Assembly: GCF_003589595.1 (NCBI RefSeq)
Contig: NW_020653993.1
Location: 1,871,761-1,935,760, forward strand
Length of the DNA: 64,000 nucleotides
DNA from: Hyposmocoma kahamanoa
Lineage: Eukaryota > Arthropoda > Insecta > Lepidoptera > Cosmopterigidae
Reading direction: 5' to 3'
Shown here piece after piece: positions 11,359-23,411 of this stretch. Below the pieces are notes generated by a model. That model worked only from the letters and a program-made list of their open reading frames with translations, ran no database searches and was not told the DNA's origin. The position numbers and the translations under genes were made by a program. How positions within the stretch are numbered: the first letter of the stretch is position 1; every line of letters starts with the position of its first letter.

Positions 11359-13069
11359 GTTGCTAAAACTATTACATTATATATAAATATTAAACTAATG
11401 TATAATCTCGTTTGAAGACCCAATTTACTAAATCCGCGCAAGGTATCTGTCAGAGTGGTTTTGACAATTAACTCGACTTGTTTAACTCGTAAATACACTA
11501 CAGCACGTCCAGATTTCCAGTTCTAAACTAAAATCAGTTAACACTGGAATTAGATTATCTTGGAAACCGATGCTCGCTAGAATCAAGACTAAGTTTGTTT
11601 GTACTTCCGAGTGAAGTGTAGGTTTAGAGTAGCGATTGAATTCACAATGGAGAAATATTTAGAGTGAGTAGTTCTGTGCAAATTTAGAAGTTAAGGACAG
11701 CAAGCCACAGTTAGTGATTTTACTGATAGCTTCGCGGACGACAGCCACGCCGAAATCCCGCCCATTTAATAATGATATAATTAATGCAGGAGGCAGACGA
11801 GTCTGCCTTTTTTCTAAGTGCGCCGGTGCGAGCTTGTGCAAGGTGATCGGTAAAATCATGGACCATGGGAAGACTTAATGTGTGCATACACTGTGTGAGA
11901 ACAAAATGTAGGTAGAACTTGGATTGCTGTACGTTAAGTATTGAGAACAGTATTAAATTGCATTATGATGACATTTCCTTAGAATTTCTTTAGCTGTCAA
12001 ATCTATAACGACAACACAGCAGATGAACATCATATCGTTTCTAAAACAAGAATAATACACATTTTCGTGCCAAAAATTGGAACTGAAAGTAGAATCACTT
12101 TCGATGAAAATGTCTTCTATCTCTCTATCTCTAAACAGGAAAGCGTTTAGTTTAGTTTTACTTGACAATATTGTTGCTTTCTCTATCGGCCGGGTGATAA
12201 GTGCGAGTGTGTAAGCGAGATAGTACGCGTGTTAGAAACTTACTGCTTGTTATTTTGAGATGTTTATTAAATAATATGGTGTGATGATGAGATGTGTGAT
12301 TAAAACTTTTTAATATAAGTTTCTGGTGTTTCAAAATCTAAAGAAAATGTTTCATTATCTTAAAAGTAACTCTTGTATTTGTACCAAAATTAGTAAATTT
12401 TAAGTCCGTGTAATTTTGATGAACACAAAATTTTACTGAGTTTGATTAATACAAAGTAACGTACAAAACTTCCGAGACGATATAAACTCGGGATTATATT
12501 TTCAAAGTATAATACAATACGAACATTAAACATTAACAAAATACCTAACATCAATTCGCTCAATGATGATCGCGTGCCGCGTAGAAGACAGCTCAACGGT
12601 CAAAAGTGACACGCTGGTAATGTCACGCGTGGTACGAAGGAGATCGCTACATAGATAAAACATATATTCGAATAAACTTCGAAGGGAGCATGACTTTCTA
12701 ATATCTATATAATAAATACTTATCTTCATACCAAAGATCGCTTGAAAAAAGTTAGATGGTGGACCCGACGAGGTAGTCGAAGACAAAACGTATAGGAGAG
12801 ACACTTGTATGACATCTCACAACACTTGTAGATACAAAAAGCGGAGGTCTATTGTTTTGTAGTAGGAAATAAAGGTAAATTGTAAAAATCGATTATTTGT
12901 CATATGCACAGTATAAATTATTATCAGTATATAATTTTACATTAGCTATGGATTAAAAAAGACCTTAACCAAAATACAATAAAGAGTTAGATAGATGTAT
13001 TAGATAACATTAACGTTTATTTTAATCGTAATAATATAAAACATCGAAAGCAAAAAGACGAATTGGCAA
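11359..13069. other. AT-rich spacer, nothing recognised
   Basis: No feature can be supported. Small minus-strand open frames (11659-11859, 11953-12168, 12390-12804) lack known motifs. Confidence 0.4.
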
Positions 13070-13425
13070 CATCTCAAAGAGTCTTGATCAATGCAGAAAA
13101 GTGGCATGTTTGTCGAATTTTCATCGGATGCAATTCTAAGAATATACGATTAAGTTTCACCCTCATCGTTTCTCTCCCGGTTTCGAGAGTCCATTCGCAT
13201 GAAGCGCTTTGTTTCATTATGTACAGCAAAGGAATGGAATACATTGCCATCTGTGTTTCATGGCATCTGTGTTTCCCGAAAGCTACAATTAAGGAATTGT
13301 TCAAAGCTGGAGTGAACAGGCATTTGCTAGACAAACGCATAACATCGTCGGTTTTATTGTCGCTTCACGTCATCATTATAAAATATACACGCGCTCGCGA
13401 ATGGGCGCTATGCGAGTATAAATAA
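13070..13425 (+). mobile_element. CR1/Jockey-like LINE C-terminal remnant
   Basis: Two adjacent frames read a version of RTAKEWNTLPSVF (about 13220-13255) and then ATIKELFKAGVNRHLLDKR (about 13283-13340). This matches the end of related LINE proteins (RTAxEWNSLPxSVFP...FKxxVNRxLL), and the large element at 52623 has KMWNGLPPEVF...FFKRRVNKVL in the same place. A frameshift separates the halves, so the 120-codon open frame here is partly accidental. Dead copy. Confidence 0.6.
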
Positions 13426-16250
13426 CAAAGATGGAGTATTCCAAACTTTCTATTCAACCGCAGGAGAAACTTGAAAACTTAAGCTAAATTGAAAAGTTCC
13501 TGCGCAAGCAAATATGTGAATAATGTTCATATTTCTGTACCAAATATAGTAGAATAAGCTGAATTTATTTAATATTACGAACCTATTATATCTTGTCTAT
13601 CTTATATTACTCCTTGCAATAGGCCTCCCTTACTTTTACAATTAACCACGATCCCGTGTCCGCTAGTTTTACCATTGTACGATCTGCGAGTTTGACAAAG
13701 GCGTCAATCATTTCTTATAGGTCACGTTATAAATTCCAAAATATGACGTTGAACTAAGATCCAGAACGTTAGATATCGGATTACAGAACTCAAGAGGAGT
13801 TGAGAAGAAGAAAACAAGTGGAATAAGGCAACAATCGAATTGTTTAAGAAGTAGTTACAAAAACGTAACACGACCTGCAGTGACATAAATAAATAAAAAA
13901 AGAAATCTAATAAATTTACAAAAAAAAGCAACTAATACCTTACCAAGAGCAAATAACATGTTTTGTTTACTGCAGGAGTCTAAATTTGGCACAGTGCGAA
14001 TTTTGGTCCCAAAGGAGAAGCATTAATTTTCAGCAATGCAGCGGCATCGACAGTTAAAATAATATATTTAAATGGTGTAGTGTGCATAAATTTATGCTTA
14101 TGTCGGTGTGAATGAACCCCAGAGAAAAATATTGAAATAAGTTGAATTTTGCTACATCTAGACGATTCGTAAAAAACCAATATTGTGCAATCGCTGTACA
14201 ATATATCACGGCTCGAAAGCACCACTCGTGATTTATTTATACACCATTAACGAACATAGTTTTCGTGTCAACGCGTAATACATCAATCGTGAGACTCTAA
14301 ATCGTGAGAGATAGCGATTCTTTTTTTGTAAAATGTTGTAATGGGTCAGAGAATTTATGTTTGCACTGAAATCGATGTTTCAAGGTATCTGCACTACCAC
14401 CATTTATCAACCTAACTGCTACTGAACCATAGCCTGAAGTTGAATCTGGGTTTATCCAACCCAATTGAAATTATGCTATTGCACACCTTCATTTTCATGG
14501 AAAATGTGGTTAATGGCTTTTTGATAACACTTTATCATTTATAAATATAGGAGAGGCTAACATTAATCAAATACCAGAATGCTAGGTCTCTAAGGTAAAT
14601 CAAATAAAAGAAATTAGAGTTCTCATAATGCTAGCAGCGTAATAATCATTAATTTCACTTTACTAATGCGTTGGACAAGGTGGCTGTCAGTCAAGATTGA
14701 AGAAGGTTTCGTTTGTGCAACTGAAACTTAAATATTTTATTTTAAACTATCACTAAACACCTCAACTAACACATTTTTAGAAGCAATAGAAAGAAACTTA
14801 ATGGCTAACTAAATATGAGGACTCGAATAAAGAAAAATGGTTCAATACCGTCTCCTTGGAGTAGACCACAGCTTGCACTAAGAGTCAATAAAAAAGAATA
14901 TCTTGTAAAAAGAGAATATCTAAACAAAAGATTAGTTACTTTAGACAAAGATTGTCGAGATATTAACAGCGAAATTTCAAAGAACTCATTCCACGGGCAC
15001 GAACAATTATGTCAAAAGTCAATTATATCGCTACAATTCACGGTTTGAAATTAGCTTTTATTTATAATACCATTAGCTTTTCCTTGCACCTCAATTTCTG
15101 TTCCCCATTACATTACTGAATTGATAGCTTCGGCCCACGACTTTCGAAATTAATTAACAATGTTTTTAATTGTCCATCGACTATTGTAACGTGACCTTCG
15201 ACATTTCGATTTTAAGATCCATTAATTTTGAAACGTAGGTAAAAAGCTAAGATAATAAAAAATATAAGATATTCTGTTCCATTTAAAACTAGAAGGTGGG
15301 ACACGATATCTTTCCAAAAACACACACGATGACCTTAAGTCTTCCGTCATTTAGATCACGAAGCAAACAAATTTAGACCTTTTTTACTAATATATGGTAT
15401 CCCCATTCATAAAATATTGTTATTACTCACATCGACGCTTTATAAGAAAAGTGACCAAAACCAAAATACTCATTTTTTACTTATTTGACAGATCGATGGC
15501 TTTTTAGAAAAAAAATGTGATAGGCGGGTATCTCAAAAACACCCTATTGTGCAACACCAAAAGTGAAAACCACACAGATACCAAAAGTATTAGCAATGCC
15601 ACATCATGCATAGCGTCGGCATTGCAACGTCTGAGCGGTTGTTGTAACTATATAAATTAGAGCTACTTAATAATAATAATAATAATGAAAAGCTACACGG
15701 TGCAGTGCAAATGGTGCGGGGCCACGGAACGCGTGCGCTTCGGCCAAGGGGTCTGGAGACGAAGCGGGGAGGGGTGATGCAGTGCGTAATAAAGCGGCGT
15801 TAGTTTGCGATGCGCCGCATTGCTCGTGTGGCACTTGGTACGTTAAAATCATGGCATTGCGACGACTCAACGCATCACCTGCGCCCGTGTGACATAAGCT
15901 TTATCTGGCGCGCAAAGCCGATAGCATGACGTAGGTACAGGGGCTTTACCATGAACTCTGATTACGATTCAATTAAGATCGTAAAATGGATCGTTGTGAG
16001 ATAGCGCTACATGAAGTGTATATCACCATCCCGCTTTTTTGTCATTACAAACCTATACTGAACTGTAATAAGAGTCAATGCCAATGTTGTCACTTGATAA
16101 TTGTAACTAATAATGGAAAACTCAGAGTGCAGTTGGGTACAATTTAATTAGTAAACTATTTTGTTTTTGGACCCCTATTCTCAAAAAGCAACGAGTCGGA
16201 ATAATGAACAAGTTGTAAATAATGTTAACTTTATTGTGAACCGGCCTTTT
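13426..16250. other. Mostly AT-rich spacer with one CpG-rich patch
   Basis: Nothing firm is seen. Bases 15690-15910 are strikingly GC- and CpG-rich after an (AAT)n run; a 30-codon frame there (15686-15778) reads MKSYTVQCKWCG and then stops. It could be an exon or a repeat and is left unassigned. Confidence 0.35.
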
Positions 16251-16520
16251 TTTATAATACCAAGTGATGGGACTGAAAAGTCATGCGCCTGTTAGAAAAC
16301 GACACGCCTGTCCATAATAGTGGCACTGACACTCACAGTGTAAAGATACATTGCCACTTTAGACATAAGTTGACAATTCTCATATGCCTGTAATTTCATC
16401 CAACACCCTTACCCATTACTAACAGAACGCAGTAATGCCTACATTACTGCTTGAAATAGGTAAAGTAGCAGTACTTCCCTCGACGAATTCTTTCACAGAG
16501 CTCTATTGCTACAAAAGCCG
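16251..16520 (+). repeat. Dispersed repeat family A copy
   Basis: A forward copy, starting TATAATACCAAGTGATGGG and ending CGACGAATTCTTTCACAG, AGCTCTATTGCTAC. The centre (TTGACAATTCTCATATGCC) is intact but diverged. Confidence 0.7.
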
Positions 16521-16984
16521 GTCTATGATTTTTTAAGAATTTAGATTTTTGGTAAAGGCCAGTATTCTAGAAAGATGTCGCAAGAACGCACAAATTTGGA
16601 CGTGAAATGTACCGAATACTGAAAAAGATATTAATTGTTTTCGTGGGTCGAAGATGATAATAATTATATAACATTAATGTTAAAGTAAGTAATGGAACCC
16701 GACCATCGTCAATCATTGTAGCACGCAATGTAACCAGAATTAAAACAAATACCTCAAATTCATTCAATTTGATTACAAGATATTGTTTATTGATCGAGTG
16801 TCCGTCGCCATATTATTGAAATTCAAAATACATGGACATAGTTAGCTTCGTTCTTTTAGCATTAGAAACAGCATTCAAGAAGTTTTTTTATCAAGCATGA
16901 ATCAAACAAGTCTATTCACAATTTATTTTTATTGTTTATATAGAACTACAAAATTGACAATTATTAAATTTCGAGTACTTATGT
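16521..16984. other. AT-rich spacer, nothing recognised
   Basis: No feature can be supported. Confidence 0.4.
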
Positions 16985-17215
16985 TCTATTTTTCCGGATT
17001 TAAATCGCGTATAATTGTTTTTTCAAACAAACCAACATTTCAGGCTCTTTACAGGTCCCTTGGTCAAGGTTGACTGAGGTGGTAAAGCCAATCAACCAGT
17101 TATGTCTAATATTAATGCAAACCACCGTATTGTTTCACTATATATACAAAAGTTATTAATCAAATACCATACTTTTAATAGAAACATTCCAATTTACGTT
17201 ACATATGAATTTTCA
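16985..17215 (-). repeat. Dispersed repeat family C (LINE- or Penelope-like 3' part)
   Basis: Shares about 230 bases with 31125-31320. On the minus strand the unit ends with a GTAAAGAGCCTGAAATGTTG-type region and CGATTTAAATCCGGAAAAA. A shorter copy at 58841-58966 is bounded by a 13-bp target duplication, so the family moves as a retroelement. The cleaner copies read CCTGTAAAGGGCCCGAAACG; that style of tail is seen in Penelope-like elements, but I cannot prove the class. Confidence 0.55.
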
Positions 17216-17819
17216 TTTACCTCTTAAGGTCCCGTGTACATAAAAATGTACATAATATGTGAAGTACTTCAGACTCAGGCAATATTATTCTGATGATCAC
17301 GTAAACGCCCAGTGTGCATTATAATGAACAGATTACATTGATTGAGATTATTTTGGTACAAATGTCGAATTCCATAAAGCCGCCATATTTCCGTATGCTC
17401 CAATCCGATTAGTGGATAGTAAGAGCAAACTTTGACCTCGTGACATTCGTCAACTAATCATAGATTAGTTGTCAAAATAGTGCACACTTGTAAAAAATGG
17501 CGCACCCGCAGGAACTCAGCTTTATTCTATGAAATCTTGAGTAGATTCGTATAGCCGTTTAGTTATAAATAACAAACTGTTGGTAAACTACAGAAAACTT
17601 TAATGCTCATTGAGCATTATTGTATATATTTTTTTATAATCGTAGGGCTTTGGGACGCTGAAATTGAAGATTGTCTTAATAAACTTAACAGGTAATACAA
17701 CCGTGCGGCTGCCTCGCGGGGCGCCCTGTGGACCAAATACAAGGCAGACTCGTCCGCGTGGCCGGGACGTTAAAACGTAAAAGCTGAGTCAATAGAGTGT
17801 ATTTTGCCAATACAGTTAA
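17216..17819. other. Spacer with a GC-rich patch
   Basis: Mostly AT-rich. Bases 17695-17785 are GC-rich with an open frame (YNRAAASRGALWTKYKADSS) that is unassigned and too short to call. Confidence 0.35.
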
Positions 17820-18423
17820 CCGCTCACGCGATGCGCTCCTCCTACCGCAAAATGGCGGCTATTTGGTTTCGCAAATTAGAAAAGCATTCAGTTTAAATAC
17901 AAGTTTTTATAAATAAAAATTATAATTATGCATTGTTAAATAAATACCCTCCGTACTACAACAAAAACATCTCAAATGAAATGCAGTAATACACCGCAAA
18001 TCCTGCACTTAAAAAGCACTAATGAAATTTTTGGTGTACTTGGTTAAATATGATAATATTCCGTTTGAGAGGTTCTAACGCTTACCCGGAAATTACTCCT
18101 TAAAGTATAGTTTATAAACATTTATATTCAGGGTAAACTTAAAAAACGCTACTTACGGTATGTTTTCAATAAATAAACACCGAAATCACCAGCGTAAACA
18201 ATAACACACACGATTGTCGTGACGTTTTTTGAAGTTGTTTATTTTTTAAATGACAGACCCAGGCATTAAAAACTATATGGTTTGCTAGAGTAGTTACCGA
18301 AATAGCAATTAATATTAGTTCTTTTACCTGTTATAACTTCGATATCCGATAAATCGGTATAAAATCATCACCGGCACCTCTAGGTGTGGTATGCGTCTAC
18401 GGGTGCATGTATCGCGTGAGCGG
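17820..18423. mobile_element. 0.6-kb inverted-repeat DNA element, copy 1
   Basis: Ends are CCGCTCACGCGATGCG and, inverted, CCGCTCACGCGATACATGC. A second copy at 38679-39269 is almost identical across the whole length; copy 1 has 13-14 extra bases near its left end (ATTTGGTTTCGC). No open frame of note, so it is non-autonomous. Flanks are TTAA on the left and TTAT on the right, suggestive but not a clean duplication. Confidence 0.75.
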
Positions 18424-18509
18424 TTATACGCACGCGATCGGCGCGCGGCGGTAACGCGGACTCCGCTCGGCGACCGCAGGTGAGCGCGATGAAAATCGTG
18501 TCGAATAAA
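18424..18509 (+). other. CpG-rich segment with donor-like end (possible non-coding first exon)
   Basis: The segment from 18424 is rich in CG and ends CGACCGCAG|GTGAGCGCG at 18480, a strong donor match. This would fit a 5' UTR exon on the plus strand. Against it, GAGCGCGATGAAA...GTCGAATAAA (18482-18509) recurs in diverged form at 40262-40289, so the donor may simply be repeat sequence. Confidence 0.25.
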
Positions 18510-18519
18510 NNNNNNNNNN
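18510..18519. other. Assembly gap (10 N)
   Basis: Ten undetermined bases. Sequence on the two sides may not be contiguous. Confidence 0.99.
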
Positions 18520-18612
18520 TCACCGCTTCACAGAAGGAGACCACTGCCTCATCGTTTACATTGACTTGCCTTGACTTGGACTTGGAACATACAATTACTA
18601 AGTATCATAAAC

Positions 18613-18690
18613 AAAGAAAAAACTGCCTCCGTGGCCGATCGAGTATCATGCTGGTCTACCACGCAGGGGTCCGGGTTCGTGAGTCTTTAT
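18613..18690 (+). mobile_element. tRNA-derived SINE fragment
   Basis: CTGCCTCCGTGGCCGATCGA followed by CACGCAGGGGTCCGGGTTCG matches the tRNA-like head of the fuller SINE at 50789-50990. The tail is missing. Confidence 0.55.
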
Positions 18691-19374
18691 ATCATAGGTC
18701 TAGTCTTACTAACTTTAAAGTATGTCAGTGGCGACGAGTTACTACTTAATTATTTATGTACTTAGTCTATATGTAGATCCATTATTGGGCACAGACCTCC
18801 TTTCACAATGAGCAAGTTTGGGCTATAGTTTCAACCCGGGCTCATTACGGATTGGGAACTTCACACACATGATGAACAGGTTTGCTTTTCTTCACCGAAA
18901 AGCTCATGGTAATTTTCAAATAAAATTTCGCATATATTTTCCGAAAAATTCATAAGGACAAGCCCGAATTCGACCCTCTTCTTGAGAGGCGGTAGCTCCA
19001 ACTTTAGTCCGTGGTTTCCCACAGGCCAGGCCAGTTTACCACCAGGCGCACGACTTGGTCGTCGTGATATTATTAAAAAAACAAAGAAATACCTTCGTCG
19101 TTTCAGTAAACTACAAAAGATAAAAAACAGCCCTGTTTAAACCAGTGATGTTACTAATTAACCTGGTCAAGTTTTCGCAGTAAGCATTGCCCTTTAAATC
19201 AATATTTCCACGAATTATTAATCAAATTTTTACAGGGTTGCCGTTTAAATTACTATTTCTTCTAATTGTCCACCGCACTACCAGTGACCTACACTCCCTC
19301 TCAATATCTGTGTTATCTTCTAAGGACTCAGTGACCCAGTTTAATAATAATGAGAGACTTAATTTCACTAGTAT
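18691..19374. repeat. Spacer with a short family A fragment
   Basis: Bases 19030-19085 (TACCACCAGGCGCACGACTT, GGTCGTCGTGATATTATT) are the inverted 5' end of family A. Nothing else is recognised. Confidence 0.4.
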
Positions 19375-19532
19375 TACTGACGGATTTCAAAGAAGGAGGA
19401 GGTTCTCAATTTGACTATATGTTTTTTTTTTGTATGAATATTACGCAATAATTTTTGTCAAAATAATCCACCTCTAATGGTGGTAAACTAGGGGATGAAT
19501 GACTTTTTGGGATCGGTTTTTTTTAGTACTTT
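19375..19532 (+). repeat. Dispersed repeat family B copy
   Basis: GGATTTCAAAGAAGGAGGAGG, a T run with TGTATGAATATTACGC, then TAAACTAGGGGATGAATGAC and a GGTTTTTTTT end. This is the well-known lepidopteran AACCGACTTCAAAAAAAGG repeat; other copies are at 22845, 31342, 41545 and 44488. Confidence 0.7.
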
Positions 19533-21849
19533 GTACTTAGTTTATTCAAAATAGTTATTAAATATAATTATTTTCACAAATCAAATAGTTAATCTTGCTT
19601 AATATTTTTTGTGAATTATATTTGAAATATGTATTAATAATAATGCTAATTTAGAACTATTCGCTCTCACTCGAATCTGTCCCATGATATAACTCCACAT
19701 TTTACTGAGTAAATTTGTGGTTAGCGGTATGGTAAAGCTAATAAATACGTAAAAGAAAAACAATTTAACCAAGTAATTTTAATTCAAAAACCTTGCCGAC
19801 AATTGGGCATTACGCACGAGTGAGCAAATTACAACTCTATTCCCATTTTGTTAAGAAACCCGAGGTTCAAAAAATAAATAGCATACCGCGAACAAATTAA
19901 CAGAATACCACGAATATTTTACAAAAGGCATTTGGGGCTTGAATTCGTTCGCCATCTATAATGAGATGGCGGATTATCTTTTTTTTTTGTCTAAAATATT
20001 ATATAAACTTGGTGCTGCTATTTTTTAATAATCTTCGTTTTTTTCACACGTAAAAAATACAAATTTTAAAAAGAGAATGAATTCTTTTTACGCTGGTAGG
20101 TGTATAGGTGTAGTGTGTAGGTGTAGGTGTACCTTTTCATTTAGAATAAATTGCTGGACATTTCCAATAACAATGCGTTCGTGGGTATATGAAAAAAATA
20201 AATTAAAGGGTCACCTCATAGACTTGAAAAAAAGGAGAGAAATCACCCGCCTAAATTTCCAGGAATTATAATTCAAAAACCGTTTTCCATAAAAGAATCG
20301 AACGAGCGAAGGTAAGCAAATAAAAAAATGTATTCGCCACATAAAAAAAGAATTTTAACAAAAGGTTTCCAGGTAAACAACGGATTACACAATTGAGGAT
20401 GTTAATTCCATTCAATTTCGTGACTTTTGATAAAAACGTTCAATATTATATTCAAGAAATGTAGGCCAGGTAAAATGTTTGCTTCTCGTAAGAAATACGT
20501 GTAGGTAATCTGATGATTTATGATTTGTTACAAATGTGTATGCGTATACATGCGTAAAATACAAATGTATGTATTTATTTTGCAAATGTATATTTGTAAT
20601 TGTTTTTGAATGTTTTGTTTTCTTCTTATAGTATCGATGGCATTTACTTTAAATGCTTGAACTCGCGGTGACAGCATTAATTACTTACATTTGCGGTACT
20701 CGCCGATTATTGCCCAGGGTACGTCAGATGCAAAGGAAAAGAAAAAAGCACGTCGTGGGAAGAGGCTCCTTTAGTGCACCCTCGTTTAAGTAAAAAAATT
20801 ATATTCTAAAACCATGGTAGTAAAAACATTGTGATATTCAACAAAATAACGGTCGCCGCGGGGGCTGGGCGAGAATCCACTGAATTTCACAGTTGAGGGG
20901 ATGTTGTCCTGGGCCTCATGACTCCTGGATAGCGGACTCGATGGTCTGGTGGAGGCGCGGACGAACTATAGCTAACCCGTACGTCCACCTACAGCGGAGA
21001 GGAGGAACACCCCGGAGGTTTGATGCGATCTGGCTGCTCTCTTCACGGTTCAGCCCAGTCCCACATAGCCCCGGTTCTGCCGCCGTAGGGCCGGGGTATC
21101 TGTATAAACAGATTCCCTCGGGTAATAAAATAAAGTCTTAACGTAAGGTTCGGTCGGTTTCTGTAGTTATCTATTGCAAATTCACGTAAAAATTTCAACA
21201 AAAACATTTCCAACTCCCGCTCCTTTTCATGACTGTATCAAATTGCATCGACTCCAAACCCATCATGTTCGACAGGCCATAAAAATGTGAATAAATCTCT
21301 CGTGCCGCGAATTCAACACGACGGTGCCACGGCATCTATTCATAAATTTGAATGGCGTCGTATAATTATGTAAAAGGCGGCGTTCTGTGTTGGGCCCAAA
21401 GGTGTTTTTGGCGGCGCAGATTAAAGGTGTTAGTGTGACATCATCAGCGGCTTAATCTATTTTATAGACGATATTTTCGGGTGTGACTTATTTATGTCCG
21501 ACCTCCTTGGTTAATAATGGGACACCTTGGATGTTTGCGCGTTTAAATTTTAGAATTCTTTTCGACTCTCTTTCACTTTGTCAATGTTCACTTCTCTGCA
21601 GTTTTCTCAACAATTAACCAACTTAAACATAATCGTTTTGGTACTATTCTTAAAGAGCTAACAAAGCATTAATATCTTTTTATATTCCCATCTGTCAATT
21701 ACAATTTCATAAACTATATCACAAAGGTGCTCTTTTTAGTTCTGAATCAAAATTCTATTGTCTATGGTATTAGCTATTGAATTGAAAAAATTCAAACAGA
21801 AGCATATTTATTAAAAAAAAACCAGAATACAAGAAAGTTATATTTTTGC
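19533..21849. other. Spacer with a weakly repeated patch and a GC-rich patch
   Basis: Bases 20622-20770 (TCTTATAGTATCGATGGC; GATTATTGCCCAGGGTACGT) resemble parts of 48010-48080 and 48548-48620, so an unnamed repeat is present. Bases 20850-21130 are GC-rich with an 82-codon plus-strand open frame that has no known motif. Confidence 0.35.
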
Positions 21850-22119
21850 CATTGACTTACAATTATATGGACGTCGGGTCCGTGCTAAAAAGTGTCCGAA
21901 CTTGTAAGGGGTTAAAATCGTGTACAGAGCGTCAAACTCCGGTTTAGTCTTCATTTGTTCGACTGACAGTGCGATACTGCGATGACATTACAATTTAAAT
22001 TCAACGTTTTAGCTTCTTCATATTCCTTTACATGTCACTACGTTTAAATAGGTTGACTTGGGACATTTTTTTCGTGGTTTTTGTATTAGACCCGTCGTCC
22101 ATTTATTTGCAAGTCAATG
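21850..22119 (+). mobile_element. hAT- or P-like MITE, family M1 copy 1
   Basis: Termini CATTGACTTACAATTATATG and, inverted, CATTGACTTGCAAATAAATG are followed on both sides by GGACG[T/A]CGGGTC. An 8-bp duplication ATTTTTGC flanks it exactly (21842-21849 and 22120-22127). Eight-base duplications with short inverted repeats fit the hAT or P superfamilies. There is no coding capacity. Other copies are at 29395 (inverted) and 58576. Confidence 0.85.
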
Positions 22120-22504
22120 ATTTTTGCTAATTAAAATATCAAATATTACGCAACTCAAACGCTCCACTGTCTCCTGATTGGTTAAAATATAAGCGGTAGT
22201 TGGCCAATCACGGAAACATCTATTCTATCCGTTTGGTATTTGTAAAGTTTGTTTGACTTTCGTTTAAGTTTGTTGTCGTGGATTGTTAACAAATAATCTT
22301 TAAATATTGGTTACGTATCATAATTTTAATGTACTCATATACAAAGTATTGTACGCAATTGTTACACGTTAATTAGGTCTATTAATCTCGTGTACGGTAT
22401 TCGACTTTAAGAACACTCATTATGTAATGATTGCTTAAAATACTATATTGAACATTTATATTGTTGAGTGAAGTAAATCTTCCAAAGATATCTCACAGGT
22501 GGCG
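22120..22504. other. AT-rich spacer, nothing recognised
   Basis: No feature can be supported beyond the target duplication at its left edge. Confidence 0.4.
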
Positions 22505-22665
22505 TTACGGCAAAAAAGCCGTGAAAACCAAATACAAAAGATCTGTAACAAACGCTCAGAGTAATGCGCAAGGTCTGCTGTCGGTCGATTTGTAGCTCAG
22601 TTGGTAGAGCGGTTGCCCCAAATTAGCATACAGAAGCAGGTTCGAGTACTGTCAGATGTAAGGAA
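22505..22665 (+). mobile_element. tRNA-derived SINE (leader plus tRNA head)
   Basis: TTTGTAGCTCAGTTGGTAGA (A-box) and CAGGTTCGAGTACTG (B-box) look like a tRNA, but the acceptor arm does not pair and there is no CCA-ready end. The leader (AAAGCCGTGAAAACC, GATCTGTAACAAACGC) is shared with the inverted copy at 33140-33330, showing that the unit is a repeat and not a tRNA gene. Confidence 0.6.
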
Positions 22666-22739
22666 TTTTTATCGATAAAATTGTAAATAAAAATTGTTCG
22701 GATCGTAACGCGTACGTGGATTGTTTCGAATAACTTAAA

Positions 22740-22985
22740 GTTTCGGGTTCTTTACAGGTTTCACGGTTACGGCTGAATATCACATGGCCAGTCAGTTGGT
22801 TCACAAATATATGCGACTGAGACCGAAAAACTGAATTTTTTTTTCATGAACCGATTTCGATGATTTATTTTTTGTTGGAAAGAAGAAGCCTCGGTAGTGG
22901 TCCTATTTACATTTGAAGAACATATTCCACCCCGAAGGGTGCCAAATTAGGGGATGAATCTGGTTAATTGGATTTCAATCACTTT
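22740..22985 (+). repeat. Fragments of repeat families C and B
   Basis: GTTTCGGGTTCTTTACAGG (22741) is a scrap of family C. Bases 22845-22965 are family B without its left end: CATGAACCGATTTCGATGAT, TTGTTGGAAAGAAG, and AAATTAGGGGATGAATC. Confidence 0.5.
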
Positions 22986-23411
22986 CCGTTAAGCGATTTT
23001 AATAAACCTTGGCATATAGATGTAATTCCACAAACTTTTGAGGTTAGTTTTTTATAAGAAAGTTACGATTATTATTAATAACAATTACATTGTACTTTGA
23101 CTTTTTACTTTTAATTGTAATAATGTGACATTGGTAATATGATTACCGACTATTTTACCACTAAGCTTCTCGACGCGGTGGCGTCTGAAAACAATTGTAT
23201 ATTTAATTTACAACGTCCTATAATTATCTAAAATGCGACGTATTTTACGGCACTAGGTGTTTAGATTCGAAATTGTATCTTACGCCTCGGTTATAAGGTT
23301 TAACAGGTGTTGGTTATCCCAGTTATTATTAACTAAATATACCTTTTATATATATCTTTAATTCTATGAGTGGAATACTAATCGTAACATTGTCATAGTA
23401 GAAATAATCAT
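22986..23411. other. AT-rich spacer, nothing recognised
   Basis: No feature can be supported. Confidence 0.4.

Noticed and set aside
13063..13425. 120-codon plus-strand frame as a host gene
   Set aside because: The recognisable part is a frameshifted LINE C-terminus; the remainder has no motif.
22582..22665. tRNA gene with A and B boxes
   Set aside because: The arms do not fold into a cloverleaf, and the leader sequence is shared with an inverted copy at 33140-33330, so it is a SINE head. The same reasoning rejects tRNA calls at 2610, 18613, 45113, 48861, 50789, 57205, 62365 and 63930.
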